The notes beneath the pieces are model-generated. The model was given only the letters and a program-made list of their open reading frames with translations, was not told the DNA's origin and ran no database searches. This document shows positions 25,842-33,943 of a DNA stretch of 64,000 bases, in pieces. The position numbers and the translations under genes were made by a program. The stretch lies in contig NZ_JAGRQC010000001.1 of assembly GCF_018122655.1 (NCBI RefSeq), positions 1,240,001-1,304,000 of the forward strand, in the 5' to 3' direction. This DNA comes from Stakelama marina. Its GTDB lineage: Bacteria > Pseudomonadota > Alphaproteobacteria > Sphingomonadales > Sphingomonadaceae. Numbering within the stretch: the first letter of the stretch is position 1; the number at the start of each line of letters is the position of its first letter.

Positions 25842-26299
25842 GGTCCGCCCCCCCTGATCTCGCCCTCGCGTCGATCGGATTGCAACCAGTCAGCGGCAAG
25901 CGACACAACGGCATCGGCCCCGATCCGGCCGGAGCCCTTCATCGCGCATTCCCAGATTTTCAGCACGCGCCATCCGGCTTGGTCAAGCGAGACCTCCACC
26001 TCCGCATCGCGCTCTCGGTTGCGCCCGATCTTCTGCCGCCAGAACTCCTGCCGTGTGCCGGGCCACCGGAACAACGGGCAATCGTGTGCGTGCCAAAAAC
26101 AGCCGTGAATGAAGATGACCGCGTGCCAGCGCGGCAGCACCATGTCGGGCTTGCCGGGGAGCGCGCAATCGTGAAGCCGGAACCGGAAACCGACAGCGTG
26201 AAGCCCCCGTCGCACCACTAACTCGGGCTTGGTGTTCTTGCCCTTGATACTGGCCATCATGCGGCTGCGCGTTGCCGCATCAACTATGTCACCCGGCAA
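25832..26299 (-). CDS. vsr: very-short-patch repair endonuclease Vsr
   Basis: Nicks 5' of the T in T:G mismatches created when 5-methylcytosine in CCWGG deaminates, protecting the methylated sites from mutation. Family signatures: DAATRSRMM near the start, LPGKPDMVLPRW, VIFIHGCFWHAHDCPLF (metal and active-site His/Asp) and EFWRQKIGRNRERD, WRVLKIWECA. I chose the TTG at 26299 rather than the upstream ATG because conserved sequence begins right after it; it overlaps the dcm stop by 11 bases and has an AGCGGAAG ribosome site. This gives 155 residues, close to E. coli Vsr. It sits between methylase and endonuclease. Confidence 0.93.
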   Translation of the reverse strand: MPGDIVDAATRSRMMASIKGKNTKPELVVRRGLHAVGFRFRLHDCALPGKPDMVLPRWHAVIFIHGCFWHAHDCPLFRWPGTRQEFWRQKIGRNRERDAEVEVSLDQAGWRVLKIWECAMKGSGRIGADAVVSLAADWLQSDRREGEIRGGGPCR

Positions 26300-27569
26300 G
26301 AGGCAGCTTCCGCTGGAGCTGTTCCGGCTCGATCTCGGAGCGATCAATCAGCCACGGCAGCATATGCTCGGCGACAGCCTTCACCACTGGCACCACGACG
26401 GCATTGCCAAACTGGCGATAGGCCTGCGTGTCCGACACGGGGATGATGAAATCACGCCCACTTGGCTCATCGAATCCCATCAGCCGGGCGCATTCGCGCG
26501 GTGTCAGGCGGCGGGGATTGTCGCCCTTCTGCTCAACGAGGATTTCCGACCCGTCCTTGTAATATCGCGCCGACAGGGTGCGGGCGACGTCGTTCGGCCC
26601 GACCAAGCCAAATCCAAAACCGTTCCCAGCCGCTTTGTGCTTTGCGGCATATCCCTGCAGATAACGCCAGAGGTGATCGGTCAGGGTGTATTTTTCTGAA
26701 ACCGAGGCGATGTTGCCGCGCGTGTAAGGTGGGTCGAGCTCCTCGGTGCCGTCCTCGGGATGAAGAATGGTGCCGAGCTTCGGCCCGTTCAGCGGGTCGG
26801 GCAGCACGAAGTCGGCAAAGGTGAAGTCGTTCGGATCGCGGAAGCCGACGATGAAGATGCGCTCGCGCTGCTGGGGCACGAACGACTTAGAATTGATGAC
26901 CTTCCAATGTACCTGATAGCCCAGCTCGGAGGTCAGCGTGCGGTGAATCACCTCGAATGTCCGGCCCCTGTCATGGTTGACCAAATTCTTCACGTTCTCC
27001 AACAAGAACGCGCGCGGGCGATGATGCTCGATGATCTTTGCCACGTTGAAGAACAGGGTGCCCTGTGTTTCGTCGGCGAAGCCGTGCGGCCGGTTAAGCG
27101 CGTTCTTCTTCGACACCCCTGCGATCGAAAACGGCTGACAAGGGAAGCCCGCCAGCAACAAGTCGTGCGCGGGAATGCTTTTCACCGGCACTTTGGTTAT
27201 GTCGCCGGCGACCTCGTGCTCGCACTCGTAATTGGCTAGGTAAGTTTTCTGCGAGTAGCGGTCCCATTCGCTGGTGAATACGCATTCGCCCCACTCATCG
27301 AAGCCTCGGCGCAGGCCACCGATACCCGCGAACAGGTCGATGAACCGAAAGGCTTTGCGATGCGGCCGCACCGCCCTACTCTCCCGGATCATCCCATCGA
27401 GTAGCTTGAGGGCCGCTCGACGGGGCGGAACGTCGCCCTTCTCCCACCGATATACAGTTCGGCGCGAGAAGCCGGAACTCTCAGCGAACGCATCGACGCT
27501 GATGCCCGCGCTTGTGCGAAGGCGGGAAAACTCTGACACGTTAGAACGCAAGCAGCACCTCTGGGACAA
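26289..27569 (-). CDS. dcm: Dcm-type DNA (cytosine-5)-methyltransferase with N-terminal HTH
   Basis: Modification enzyme of the EcoRII-like system, adding a methyl group to cytosine C5. Motifs in order: I FIDLFAGIGGL, IV GFPCQPFS with catalytic Cys144, VI ENVKNL, VIII QQRERIFIVGF, IX RRLTPRECARLMGF, X YRQFGNAVVVPVV. About 70 N-terminal residues form an HTH (SRLRTSAGISVDAFAESSGF, SRRTVYRWEKGD), a common add-on in M.EcoRII-like enzymes that lets the methylase regulate its own operon. The start is TTG at 27569; GTG at 27539 just before the HTH is an alternative. Genes follow as dcm-vsr-endonuclease with overlaps. Confidence 0.95.
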   Translation of the reverse strand: MSQRCCLRSNVSEFSRLRTSAGISVDAFAESSGFSRRTVYRWEKGDVPPRRAALKLLDGMIRESRAVRPHRKAFRFIDLFAGIGGLRRGFDEWGECVFTSEWDRYSQKTYLANYECEHEVAGDITKVPVKSIPAHDLLLAGFPCQPFSIAGVSKKNALNRPHGFADETQGTLFFNVAKIIEHHRPRAFLLENVKNLVNHDRGRTFEVIHRTLTSELGYQVHWKVINSKSFVPQQRERIFIVGFRDPNDFTFADFVLPDPLNGPKLGTILHPEDGTEELDPPYTRGNIASVSEKYTLTDHLWRYLQGYAAKHKAAGNGFGFGLVGPNDVARTLSARYYKDGSEILVEQKGDNPRRLTPRECARLMGFDEPSGRDFIIPVSDTQAYRQFGNAVVVPVVKAVAEHMLPWLIDRSEIEPEQLQRKLPLAG

Positions 27570-27659
27570 TTTGTGCCACTGTGGCCTAGCAATTCCCTAC
27601 GTGCAAGAACAAAAAGAGAAGGTCGATGCTTGTTGCGGCGCACAACAGGCTCGGAAGGA

Positions 27660-30458
27660 TTAGGCGTCGATCGCGAAGCCTCCAATCACAACGGGCTCGG
27701 GGACCGTTAGCGCCGCCGCTCCCGTCTTGACCAGCATCTCGTCAATGGCACCAACCTGCGCGCCATCTCGCCCCTCGATCACAGCTACAAGCCGCTTGCG
27801 GTCGTCGGTATAGATGGACGCGTGCTTCTTTGCTCGCGACACGGCGACATAGGCGAGGTTGGCGTCGACGTTGCGGCGGAACGATTTCAGGTGCACCATA
27901 ACCCGATCGCACGTTGCCCCTTGCGCGGCATGGATGGTGGACACCCAGGCGGGACGGATGTGGCGGTCGGCGACGTTGGTCATGTCGAGGGTCTGGCGCT
28001 TGCCGCCCTTCATGCCGACCACGACCAGCCCCTCCTTCACGTCGATCGCGAGCACCTCGGCGGTGCGCCCGTTGAGGCGCTTGGCGGCATAGTTGTTGCG
28101 GGTGAACTGGATGCGGTCGCCGGTGCGCAGTTCCTTTTCGACCTCGGCGAAGGCGTCTGCCTGGGCGCCGCTGCCGTCGCCGGGGAACCAGAGGAACGGC
28201 TTGTCCTCGGGGTCGAGCAGGCGGACGGTGCCGGCCTCGGCGTCGACGGCCTCGACACGATAGCCGGTGTTGCGGCGCGGCGCGCCGTCCTCGCCGCCTT
28301 GGCGGAACGTCAAAACGGTGCCGGGACGGTAGCTGGCGGCACGGGCGCGCTGGGCCTCGGTCAGCCCGAGCGATTCGAGCACGAGCACGGTCATCGCGCG
28401 TGTCCCCAGCGTGCCGTCCCGGACCAGCTCGGCGCGGATGGCGTCGGTGAGCGCCTGACGGCCCTCGCGGGTCGGATCGAGGACGAGCGTACGGGCGCGC
28501 TCCTGCCGCGACAGGCGCGCGAAGTCGCGGGCGAGCCGCGCGCGCCGCACGTCGTCGTCGGCGTGCTGGATGACCTCGCCGCCTCCATCATCAAGCGCGA
28601 CGAAGGCGGTCTCGGCATCGCCGGCGAGCAGATGCTCGACCGCGCGGCGGGTGTCGGGGTTGGACTGGCGGACGATCTCGGCGAGCTTGTGGGTTTCCAT
28701 GCCGGCGTCCTGGAGCTGGCCGAACGCGCGGCCTGCGGCGACGCTGCCCAATTGCTTCACGTCGCCGACCAGCACGACGCGCGCGCGCTGGTTCTGCGCC
28801 TGGGCGAGCAGCGCCTCGGTGTCGCGGGCCCCCGACATGCTGGCCTCGTCGACCATCCAGATTTCGGGCTTGGGTGGCCCGCATGGGGTCGTGGTGGGTC
28901 CGGTGGTGAGCATCAAAGCGACGGTCATCGGCTCGGCCCCGATCGCGCGCGCCAGTTCCTCAGCGGCTGTCGCCGTGGGAGCGAGCGCGCGGACGGTGTG
29001 GCCGCGCGCCTTGGCGGCTTCGGCATAGACACGCAGCACCGTGGTCGTCTTGGCGGTGCCGGCGCTGCCCTGCACGCCGGCAACGCTGTTGGTGGAGACG
29101 AGCAGCGCCTTGGTGGCGGCGCGCTGTCCGTCCTTCCATGCGTGGCCCATCTTCGCGGACGCGGCCTCGGCGCGGGCGACGATGGTGGCCGCGTCGAAAT
29201 GGTCGGCGAGCGGATCGAGCGTGCCCCGTCCGGCGCGTTCCAGCCCGAGCATCCGCTCCTCGGTAGCGATGGCGTCGCGGGTGGTGAAGCCGACGACACC
29301 GCGCGCCATGCCGGGGGCGGCGCGGATGACGATGTCCTGGATGCGCTCGGCACGGGCGATGGCGGCGACGATATCGCTGGGGAAGGCCTTGCCGAAGGCG
29401 TGGTCGCCGGCTTCACGTTCAAGCGCGGCAGCGGCGAACACCGCGTGGCGCTCGCCGATATGGGCGGTGGCCCAGGCGACGGCCTGGTCGGCGACGCGCA
29501 TCCTGGCGCGGGTGCCGGGGCTGGCCTCGGCCGCGCGGGCCTCGGCTTGGGCGACGAGGGTGCGGCGCACGTCCTCGGTGAAGCCCAGGGCATGGGCGCG
29601 CTCGCGCCATGCGGCGGTAAGCTGGCGATGGTCGACGGCTTCCTTGGGCGCGCGGGTATCGAGCGCGACGACGGCCTTCTCGGCTGCGGTCGCGCTGGCG
29701 CGGGACTGTCCGCGCGAGTCGAGCGCCGCCTCGATCTGGCGGGAGCGGTTGGAGAAGGCCTCGTGGACCTCGGGCGTGATGGCGTCGATTTGGAACAGCC
29801 CGTTCTCGCCGGTGATCGTGACGGTATAGCCCAGACGCTGCGCCTCGGCCGCGAGCTGCTGGTGATAGACGGCGCCGACCGCCATCTGGAGCGCGTAGAG
29901 GGGTTGCGTCTCGGCGCTGCGCCATGTGCCGTCGTCGTCGCAGGTGGCGTTGAGGATGACGCAGTGGGTGTGGACCTGCGGGTCGGGCACCTCCTCGGTC
30001 TCGCGGGCGGTGAAGTGCGGGAAGGTGGCGATGGCGAAGCTGTTGGTCGCGACCCGCTCGACGGTCTTGCCGTGACGGATGCGAGTGACGGCCGCGTGCC
30101 GCTCGGCATAGTCGAGCGCGACCCGGACGGCGCGGTCGTGCGCGTCGAGCAGGCGCCGGTCGCCCGCGACCAGCGCCGCGACCGATACGGACTTGGGTGC
30201 GGAACACGTCAGGTCCCATCCGGGGCGATGCTGGCGCTCGCCATGGCGGACGGTGCCGAGCACGGTGCCCTCGGGCAACCTGCCGTGGAGCATGTCGGCG
30301 AAGGTGTCCGGCTCGACTTCGCCGCGCAGGCCCAGCTTCGCGGCGCCGCGCCCGTGCCATGCGGAGGGAGCCTTGGCGTCGCCGACATAATAGTCATCCG
30401 CCTCGTAATAGCCGAGGGCGTCGTCGGGGTTGGTGAGCTCCTTGAGGGTGGCGACCAT
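27660..30458 (-). CDS. MobF relaxase/helicase (TrwC/TraI type)
   Basis: Conjugative relaxase of 932 residues that nicks oriT, stays bound to the DNA 5' end and unwinds the strand. The ATG at 30458 overlaps the upstream coupling-protein stop (TGATG). The first 25 residues contain the paired catalytic tyrosines (GYYEADDYYVGD, Tyr17/18 and Tyr23/24). The HUH metal site is in PDPQVHTHCVILN. A superfamily 1 helicase follows with Walker A GSAGTAKTTT (Ala where a Gly is usual), Walker B WMVDEASM, VLVGDVKQLGSV, and the late STIHAAQGAT and VAVSRAKK motifs. It is last in the RHH-TraD-MobF operon. Its presence without mating-pore genes makes the element mobilizable only. Confidence 0.94.
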   Translation of the reverse strand: MVATLKELTNPDDALGYYEADDYYVGDAKAPSAWHGRGAAKLGLRGEVEPDTFADMLHGRLPEGTVLGTVRHGERQHRPGWDLTCSAPKSVSVAALVAGDRRLLDAHDRAVRVALDYAERHAAVTRIRHGKTVERVATNSFAIATFPHFTARETEEVPDPQVHTHCVILNATCDDDGTWRSAETQPLYALQMAVGAVYHQQLAAEAQRLGYTVTITGENGLFQIDAITPEVHEAFSNRSRQIEAALDSRGQSRASATAAEKAVVALDTRAPKEAVDHRQLTAAWRERAHALGFTEDVRRTLVAQAEARAAEASPGTRARMRVADQAVAWATAHIGERHAVFAAAALEREAGDHAFGKAFPSDIVAAIARAERIQDIVIRAAPGMARGVVGFTTRDAIATEERMLGLERAGRGTLDPLADHFDAATIVARAEAASAKMGHAWKDGQRAATKALLVSTNSVAGVQGSAGTAKTTTVLRVYAEAAKARGHTVRALAPTATAAEELARAIGAEPMTVALMLTTGPTTTPCGPPKPEIWMVDEASMSGARDTEALLAQAQNQRARVVLVGDVKQLGSVAAGRAFGQLQDAGMETHKLAEIVRQSNPDTRRAVEHLLAGDAETAFVALDDGGGEVIQHADDDVRRARLARDFARLSRQERARTLVLDPTREGRQALTDAIRAELVRDGTLGTRAMTVLVLESLGLTEAQRARAASYRPGTVLTFRQGGEDGAPRRNTGYRVEAVDAEAGTVRLLDPEDKPFLWFPGDGSGAQADAFAEVEKELRTGDRIQFTRNNYAAKRLNGRTAEVLAIDVKEGLVVVGMKGGKRQTLDMTNVADRHIRPAWVSTIHAAQGATCDRVMVHLKSFRRNVDANLAYVAVSRAKKHASIYTDDRKRLVAVIEGRDGAQVGAIDEMLVKTGAAALTVPEPVVIGGFAIDA

Positions 30459-32266
30459 CAGCAGGGTCCTGCCATGAGCCAGTCGTCGCCGTCCTCGATG
30501 CGAGCGGGTGCCGGCGCGGCGTCGTCCGGTGCCGGGGCGATGTCGGGCATGATGATGGGGGCCGGCACCCATGCGGGCGCGATGGGCGGGAGGGCCGGTC
30601 CCTGGTCGATGGTGATCTTGGCTAGGGGCGAACCCGACACGCGCAGGAAAGCCTGGCCGGTCTTCAACGCCATGACCTCACTGTCGAGGATGAGCGACTT
30701 GCGCTCGCGGTGCAGCGCGAACGAGCCGCGCTCGCCCTTGGCCTTGTCGTCGAGCGATTCGGTCGTGCGCTGGTTCTCGACCTCGACCTGGCCGCACAGC
30801 TCGACCGCCCATGTCGCGGTGGCATGGTCGCCGACCGCCATGATGAGCTGGGTCGCGGTCTGCCCCGTGATGATGTGGACGCCCTCCTCGCCGTATTTGT
30901 CGCGGAGCTGGGCGACCGACTGGAAGGCGATGGTGATGGCCGCGCCGTATTTTCTCCCCTCCGGGAACAGGGTCATCAACGAGGTGATAGGCGGCAGCGA
31001 GGGCAGCTCGTCGAGGAAGAGCCAGGCCCGGCACGGCGCGTCGGTGCCGCGCTGGAGGATGGCGGCTGCGGCCGCGTCCAGCCATGCGGTGACCACGGGC
31101 AGGCCAGCGTCACGGTAGCGGCGCGGGGCGGTGAGGAAGATCAGGGGCTTGTCCCCCTCGTGCTGGTCGAGGGCGGCGTAGAACGCATCGAAGCTGAACG
31201 GTTGCGCCGACATCGGCACGGCCGCGAGCATGGCGACGATGCGGGCGGGTTGGCTGAGCATGAAGGCGACGCTGGAGCTGGCCTTCTCGGCCCCCGGTTC
31301 GAAAGCGCGCGCGGCTTCGGTTCTGGCGACGAGTTCGCGTAGCTCGTCCACGTTGGCGACGGTGAGCGTGGTGGCGAGCTGGTGGAGGTCGGTGCGGCCC
31401 TCGCGCACGAAGCGGTAGATGATGCGGGCGATGACGGCGCGCGCCTGCTCATACCAGATATCGTTGTCGCTGCGTCCCTTGGGGAGCGGTAGCAGAATGG
31501 CGGCGAGCCGATAGGCGTCGGCCGGGTCGGCGATGTCGGCCAGCGGATTCCAGCGGGCGGTCCTTGCGTCCCAGACATTGAGGATGATGTCGCCACGCTC
31601 CGGGCGGTAGAAACTGCGGATGTAGGAAGTGTCGGGGTCGTAGAGGAGCGCGTGTTCGCCGCGCGCGGCGATCTGGCGGACGAGGCCGCGCAAGGCGGTC
31701 GACTTGCCCGACCCGGACTGACCGACCGCGAGCAGGTGCCGGGTCTCGTTCGCGGGCGGAATGGGCACGCCGCCCAACTCGATGGGGGTGCCGTTCTTCC
31801 GTGCCCATGCGAGCAGCGATGCCAGCTCCTGCGCCGTCACCATACGGTTGCCGCGCTTCACCTGGTCGCGTGCCGCCTCGCGTGACGCCCTGACCCACTG
31901 GCGCGCCAGCAACGCCGGGATGCCGATCGCGAACAGCACGGCGAGCGGCACGCCGATATAGCCGAGCCTGTGCAGCATCCCGGTCGCGGCGACCTGTTCC
32001 GGGGACGGCACCGCCTCGAACCCGGTCGGCATGGTCTGCTGCGCCCGCAGCATCGCGGCCGGGTTAAGATGCTGGTTGATCTCATGGCGCAGCCACGCTT
32101 GCGCCAGCACCCGATCCCCCACACGGGTGGTCGTCCAGGTGAGCACGGCACCGAGCACCATGCCGAGCAGCCCGCCCAGCGCCGCGACGCGCAGCAGCGT
32201 CAGGACCGCGTTGGAACGGTGCGCCTCGATGACGCGGCCCCGGCTTGCCTCAAGCGCGCGGCTCAT
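30458..32266 (-). CDS. traD: type IV coupling protein (TraD/TrwB-like)
   Basis: Hexameric inner-membrane ATPase that hands the relaxase-DNA complex to a secretion channel. The start at 32266 (ATGAGCCGC) overlaps the RHH gene's stop. In 602 residues there are two N-terminal membrane segments (about 20-45 and 100-125), Walker A GQSGSGKST with Lys188, Walker B AWLFLDELPSLP and the T4CP motif AITIAFQSVAQLRDKYG. The C-terminus is proline/alanine rich. Its pore-forming partners are absent from the element, so it must dock with the secretion system of a co-resident helper. Confidence 0.93.
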   Translation of the reverse strand: MSRALEASRGRVIEAHRSNAVLTLLRVAALGGLLGMVLGAVLTWTTTRVGDRVLAQAWLRHEINQHLNPAAMLRAQQTMPTGFEAVPSPEQVAATGMLHRLGYIGVPLAVLFAIGIPALLARQWVRASREAARDQVKRGNRMVTAQELASLLAWARKNGTPIELGGVPIPPANETRHLLAVGQSGSGKSTALRGLVRQIAARGEHALLYDPDTSYIRSFYRPERGDIILNVWDARTARWNPLADIADPADAYRLAAILLPLPKGRSDNDIWYEQARAVIARIIYRFVREGRTDLHQLATTLTVANVDELRELVARTEAARAFEPGAEKASSSVAFMLSQPARIVAMLAAVPMSAQPFSFDAFYAALDQHEGDKPLIFLTAPRRYRDAGLPVVTAWLDAAAAAILQRGTDAPCRAWLFLDELPSLPPITSLMTLFPEGRKYGAAITIAFQSVAQLRDKYGEEGVHIITGQTATQLIMAVGDHATATWAVELCGQVEVENQRTTESLDDKAKGERGSFALHRERKSLILDSEVMALKTGQAFLRVSGSPLAKITIDQGPALPPIAPAWVPAPIIMPDIAPAPDDAAPAPARIEDGDDWLMAGPC

Positions 32267-32628
32267 GGCTGCACTACGCGCGCGACATTGGGGGCGAGCT
32301 GTTCGACGAACGGCCGCTGCTGCTCCTGCGGTAGCATCTTGAGCGCGTGGAGGCGGGTCGTTGCGTAGGCCGCGAACGCGTTCACCGCCGCGTGCTCGCT
32401 GGCCTCGCTGCACGCGTCGACCTTGACGGCGAGGCGGGCGAGCGCGTCGAGGATGCGGTCCATCAGCGGGTCGATGGCGGGGACGCTCGGCTGCGGGGTG
32501 GCGAGCGCCGCTGCCAGCAACTCGCGCAGGACATCGGCGCGGCTCATCTTGGCGCTGGTCGCGCGCTGGTCGATGGCCTTGACGAGGCTGTGGTCGAGCC
32601 TCACTTGGACGGGAACGGTGACGGACAT
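32263..32628 (-). CDS. ribbon-helix-helix mobilization accessory protein
   Basis: A 121-residue DNA-binding protein. The first 45 residues match the ribbon-helix-helix pattern: a beta strand VPVQVRLDHSLVKAIDQRA followed by two helices (SRADVLRELLAAAL). A helical C-terminal part may mediate oligomers. Such TraJ/TrwA-like proteins bind oriT, help the relaxase and repress their own operon. It is the first gene of the mobilization operon and overlaps the next by 4 bases (ATGA), and the probable oriT region lies just upstream. Confidence 0.82.
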   Translation of the reverse strand: MSVTVPVQVRLDHSLVKAIDQRATSAKMSRADVLRELLAAALATPQPSVPAIDPLMDRILDALARLAVKVDACSEASEHAAVNAFAAYATTRLHALKMLPQEQQRPFVEQLAPNVARVVQP

Positions 32629-32808
32629 AGGCGTCTCGGTGTCTCGGGATTAATACAATTTATTCTCAGTGACTTATCTGCTCGCGCATACAGGGCGATA
32701 CAGCTAGGGATCTGAGAACGCTGGCGGGTTTGCGCTGCACGGGTGCGTGAGGTGTGAATTCCGAAACTCGGATGCGAAGCATCCTCGCGGAGCGACTCCA
32801 CACGATTG
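32629..32808. other. candidate oriT/operon promoter region
   Basis: The 180 bp before the mobilization operon hold an AT-rich block (AATACAATTTATTC near 32652) and a perfect hairpin GGATGC-GAA-GCATCC at 32770-32784. MobF-type oriT regions normally lie upstream of the accessory gene and include inverted repeats beside the nick, so this is the best candidate. No known nic sequence is recognised. Confidence 0.4.
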
Positions 32809-33135
32809 CTAGCGCCGGTCGGTCAGGAGGTGGGCGTCGAAGAACGACGGCTCACGCTCTTCGGTCGGTTCAACGTAATCGTTGTTTGCCCAAGGCTGAC
32901 GCGAGGCGAAGTAAAGCGCGGTCGGCTCCGTATTCGTGTTCGCGGCGGTCGACTCGTCCCGGCAAGTCGAATTGCGCAGCGTCCCAAGGACCTCGACTGC
33001 GCGCCGGTCCAGGTCGTTCCGGCTGACCAGGAACTCGTCTGGAAACGAGGGGTGCTGCGGGTCCACCGTCAGCCAGTAGCCGCCCCCCCCATCCCGGAGG
33101 ACCACCTCATATTTCACAAAAAGATTCTGGCTCAT
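32809..33135 (-). CDS. hypothetical protein next to attR
   Basis: A small soluble protein of 108 residues. I chose the ATG at 33135 because it has a GGAG ribosome site 6 bases upstream; an ATG at 33150 would place that site inside the gene. Seen: QNLFVKYEVVLRDGGGGYWL and HPSFPDEFLVSRNDLDRRAV, with an acidic C-terminus (EPTEEREPSFFDAHLL). No family is recognised. As the last gene before attR, transcribed inward, it is placed where a directionality factor could be, but nothing in the sequence shows DNA binding. Confidence 0.55.
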   Translation of the reverse strand: MSQNLFVKYEVVLRDGGGGYWLTVDPQHPSFPDEFLVSRNDLDRRAVEVLGTLRNSTCRDESTAANTNTEPTALYFASRQPWANNDYVEPTEEREPSFFDAHLLTDRR

Positions 33136-33177
33136 AGAAAGCTCCACCATTCTGCCGGCACAGATCGTGGCCGACTC

Positions 33178-33215
33178 GAGGGTGTAGCTTTATTTCACCT
33201 CAGCAGATTATGGCC
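33178..33215. other. attR junction of the integrated element
   Basis: Element sequence ends and comM resumes at TT 33208-33209, before ATGGCCGCCCGCC. GGTGTAGCT at 33181-33189 is the exact reverse complement of AGCTACACC in attL. CACCTCA (33196-33202) repeats directly at 21164-21170. These arms are probably the integrase-binding half sites of attP. Confidence 0.72.
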
Positions 33216-33839
33216 GCCCGCCGCCGCGATCTCGAGCGCGCGCTTCGCGGTCTCCTGCCCCTTCACCTGTTTCAGGTCCGGGCCGATAGCCGGCAGTTCA
33301 GCCTCGCCGGGCGCCGGGGCTGCGAGCAATTGATCGCCCTTGAAATGATTGAGCAGTCCGATCAGGTCGGACGCCGCGATCACCTCCACCGATCCGGCCC
33401 AGGCGGCCTCCGCGCCCTGCGCTGCCGGACATACCAGTCCCTTGTCCACGGAACCGGCGTGCAACGCCGCCAGAAGAACGCCCGGCGACGGCGCTACCCG
33501 TCCGTCGAGGCCAAGTTCGCCGACAACGACATATTGCGACAGCGTTTCCGCATCGACAACGCCCATCGCCGCGAGCAGCCCCAGCGCGATTGGCAGATCG
33601 TAATGCGAGCCTTCCTTCGGCAGGTCGGCGGGCGACAGATTGACGGTGATCCTTTTGGGCGGCAGCGAAAGGCCGATCGCCGCCATCGCCGCGCGCACGC
33701 GTTCCCTGCTTTCCGCTACCGCCTTGTCGGGCAGTCCGACGACGACGAAGGCGGGCACACCGGGCGCCACCTGAACCTGCACCTCTACGGCGCGCGCTTC
33801 CAGGCCAAGATAGGCTACCGTCGATACGATCGCGACCAT
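33195..33839 (-). pseudogene. comM: comM 5' part, truncated by the inserted element
   Basis: N-terminal 211 codons of ComM/YifB: the ChlI domain (MVAIVSTVAYLGLEA, FVVVGLPDKAVAESRERV, LSPADLPKEGSHYDLPIAL, VGELGLDGRV) and the first residues of the AAA+ module (VKGQETAKRALEIAAAGGHN). After GGHN, three element-coded codons (LLR) and TGA end the frame. The Walker A motif is missing, so this fragment should have no ATPase activity. Its native promoter is retained, so a truncated protein may still be made. Confidence 0.93.
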
Positions 33840-33943
33840 GCATTCCCCCCAACCGGCTTATGCATAACGGCTTTTCGCCGACAGGGAACCATCCGTCGCC
33901 TCCGCGTCTTGCGAATCTAACACAGTGGCACCAGATAGGATCA

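Larger units (their letters stand above)
21151..33209. mobile_element. integrative mobilizable element in comM, about 12 kb
   Basis: The element is bounded by the two comM fragments. Order from the left: large serine integrase; a small-gene region with palindromes; an unknown protein; an EcoRII-type restriction endonuclease, Vsr and a C5 methylase; MobF relaxase; TraD-like coupling protein; ribbon-helix-helix accessory protein; unknown protein. No type IV secretion (mating-pore) genes are present, so it should be mobilized by a helper rather than transfer itself. Composition is mosaic: the integrase and left-end genes are clearly less GC-rich than the mobilization genes. Both recombination sites and the integrase gene look intact, so it may still excise. 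Confidence 0.88.

Noticed and set aside
27822..31118. A 1098-codon open frame on the plus strand
   Set aside because: It is antisense to the MobF and TraD genes. The very GC-rich codon use of those genes removes stops from the opposite frame; its translation is low-complexity with no motif.
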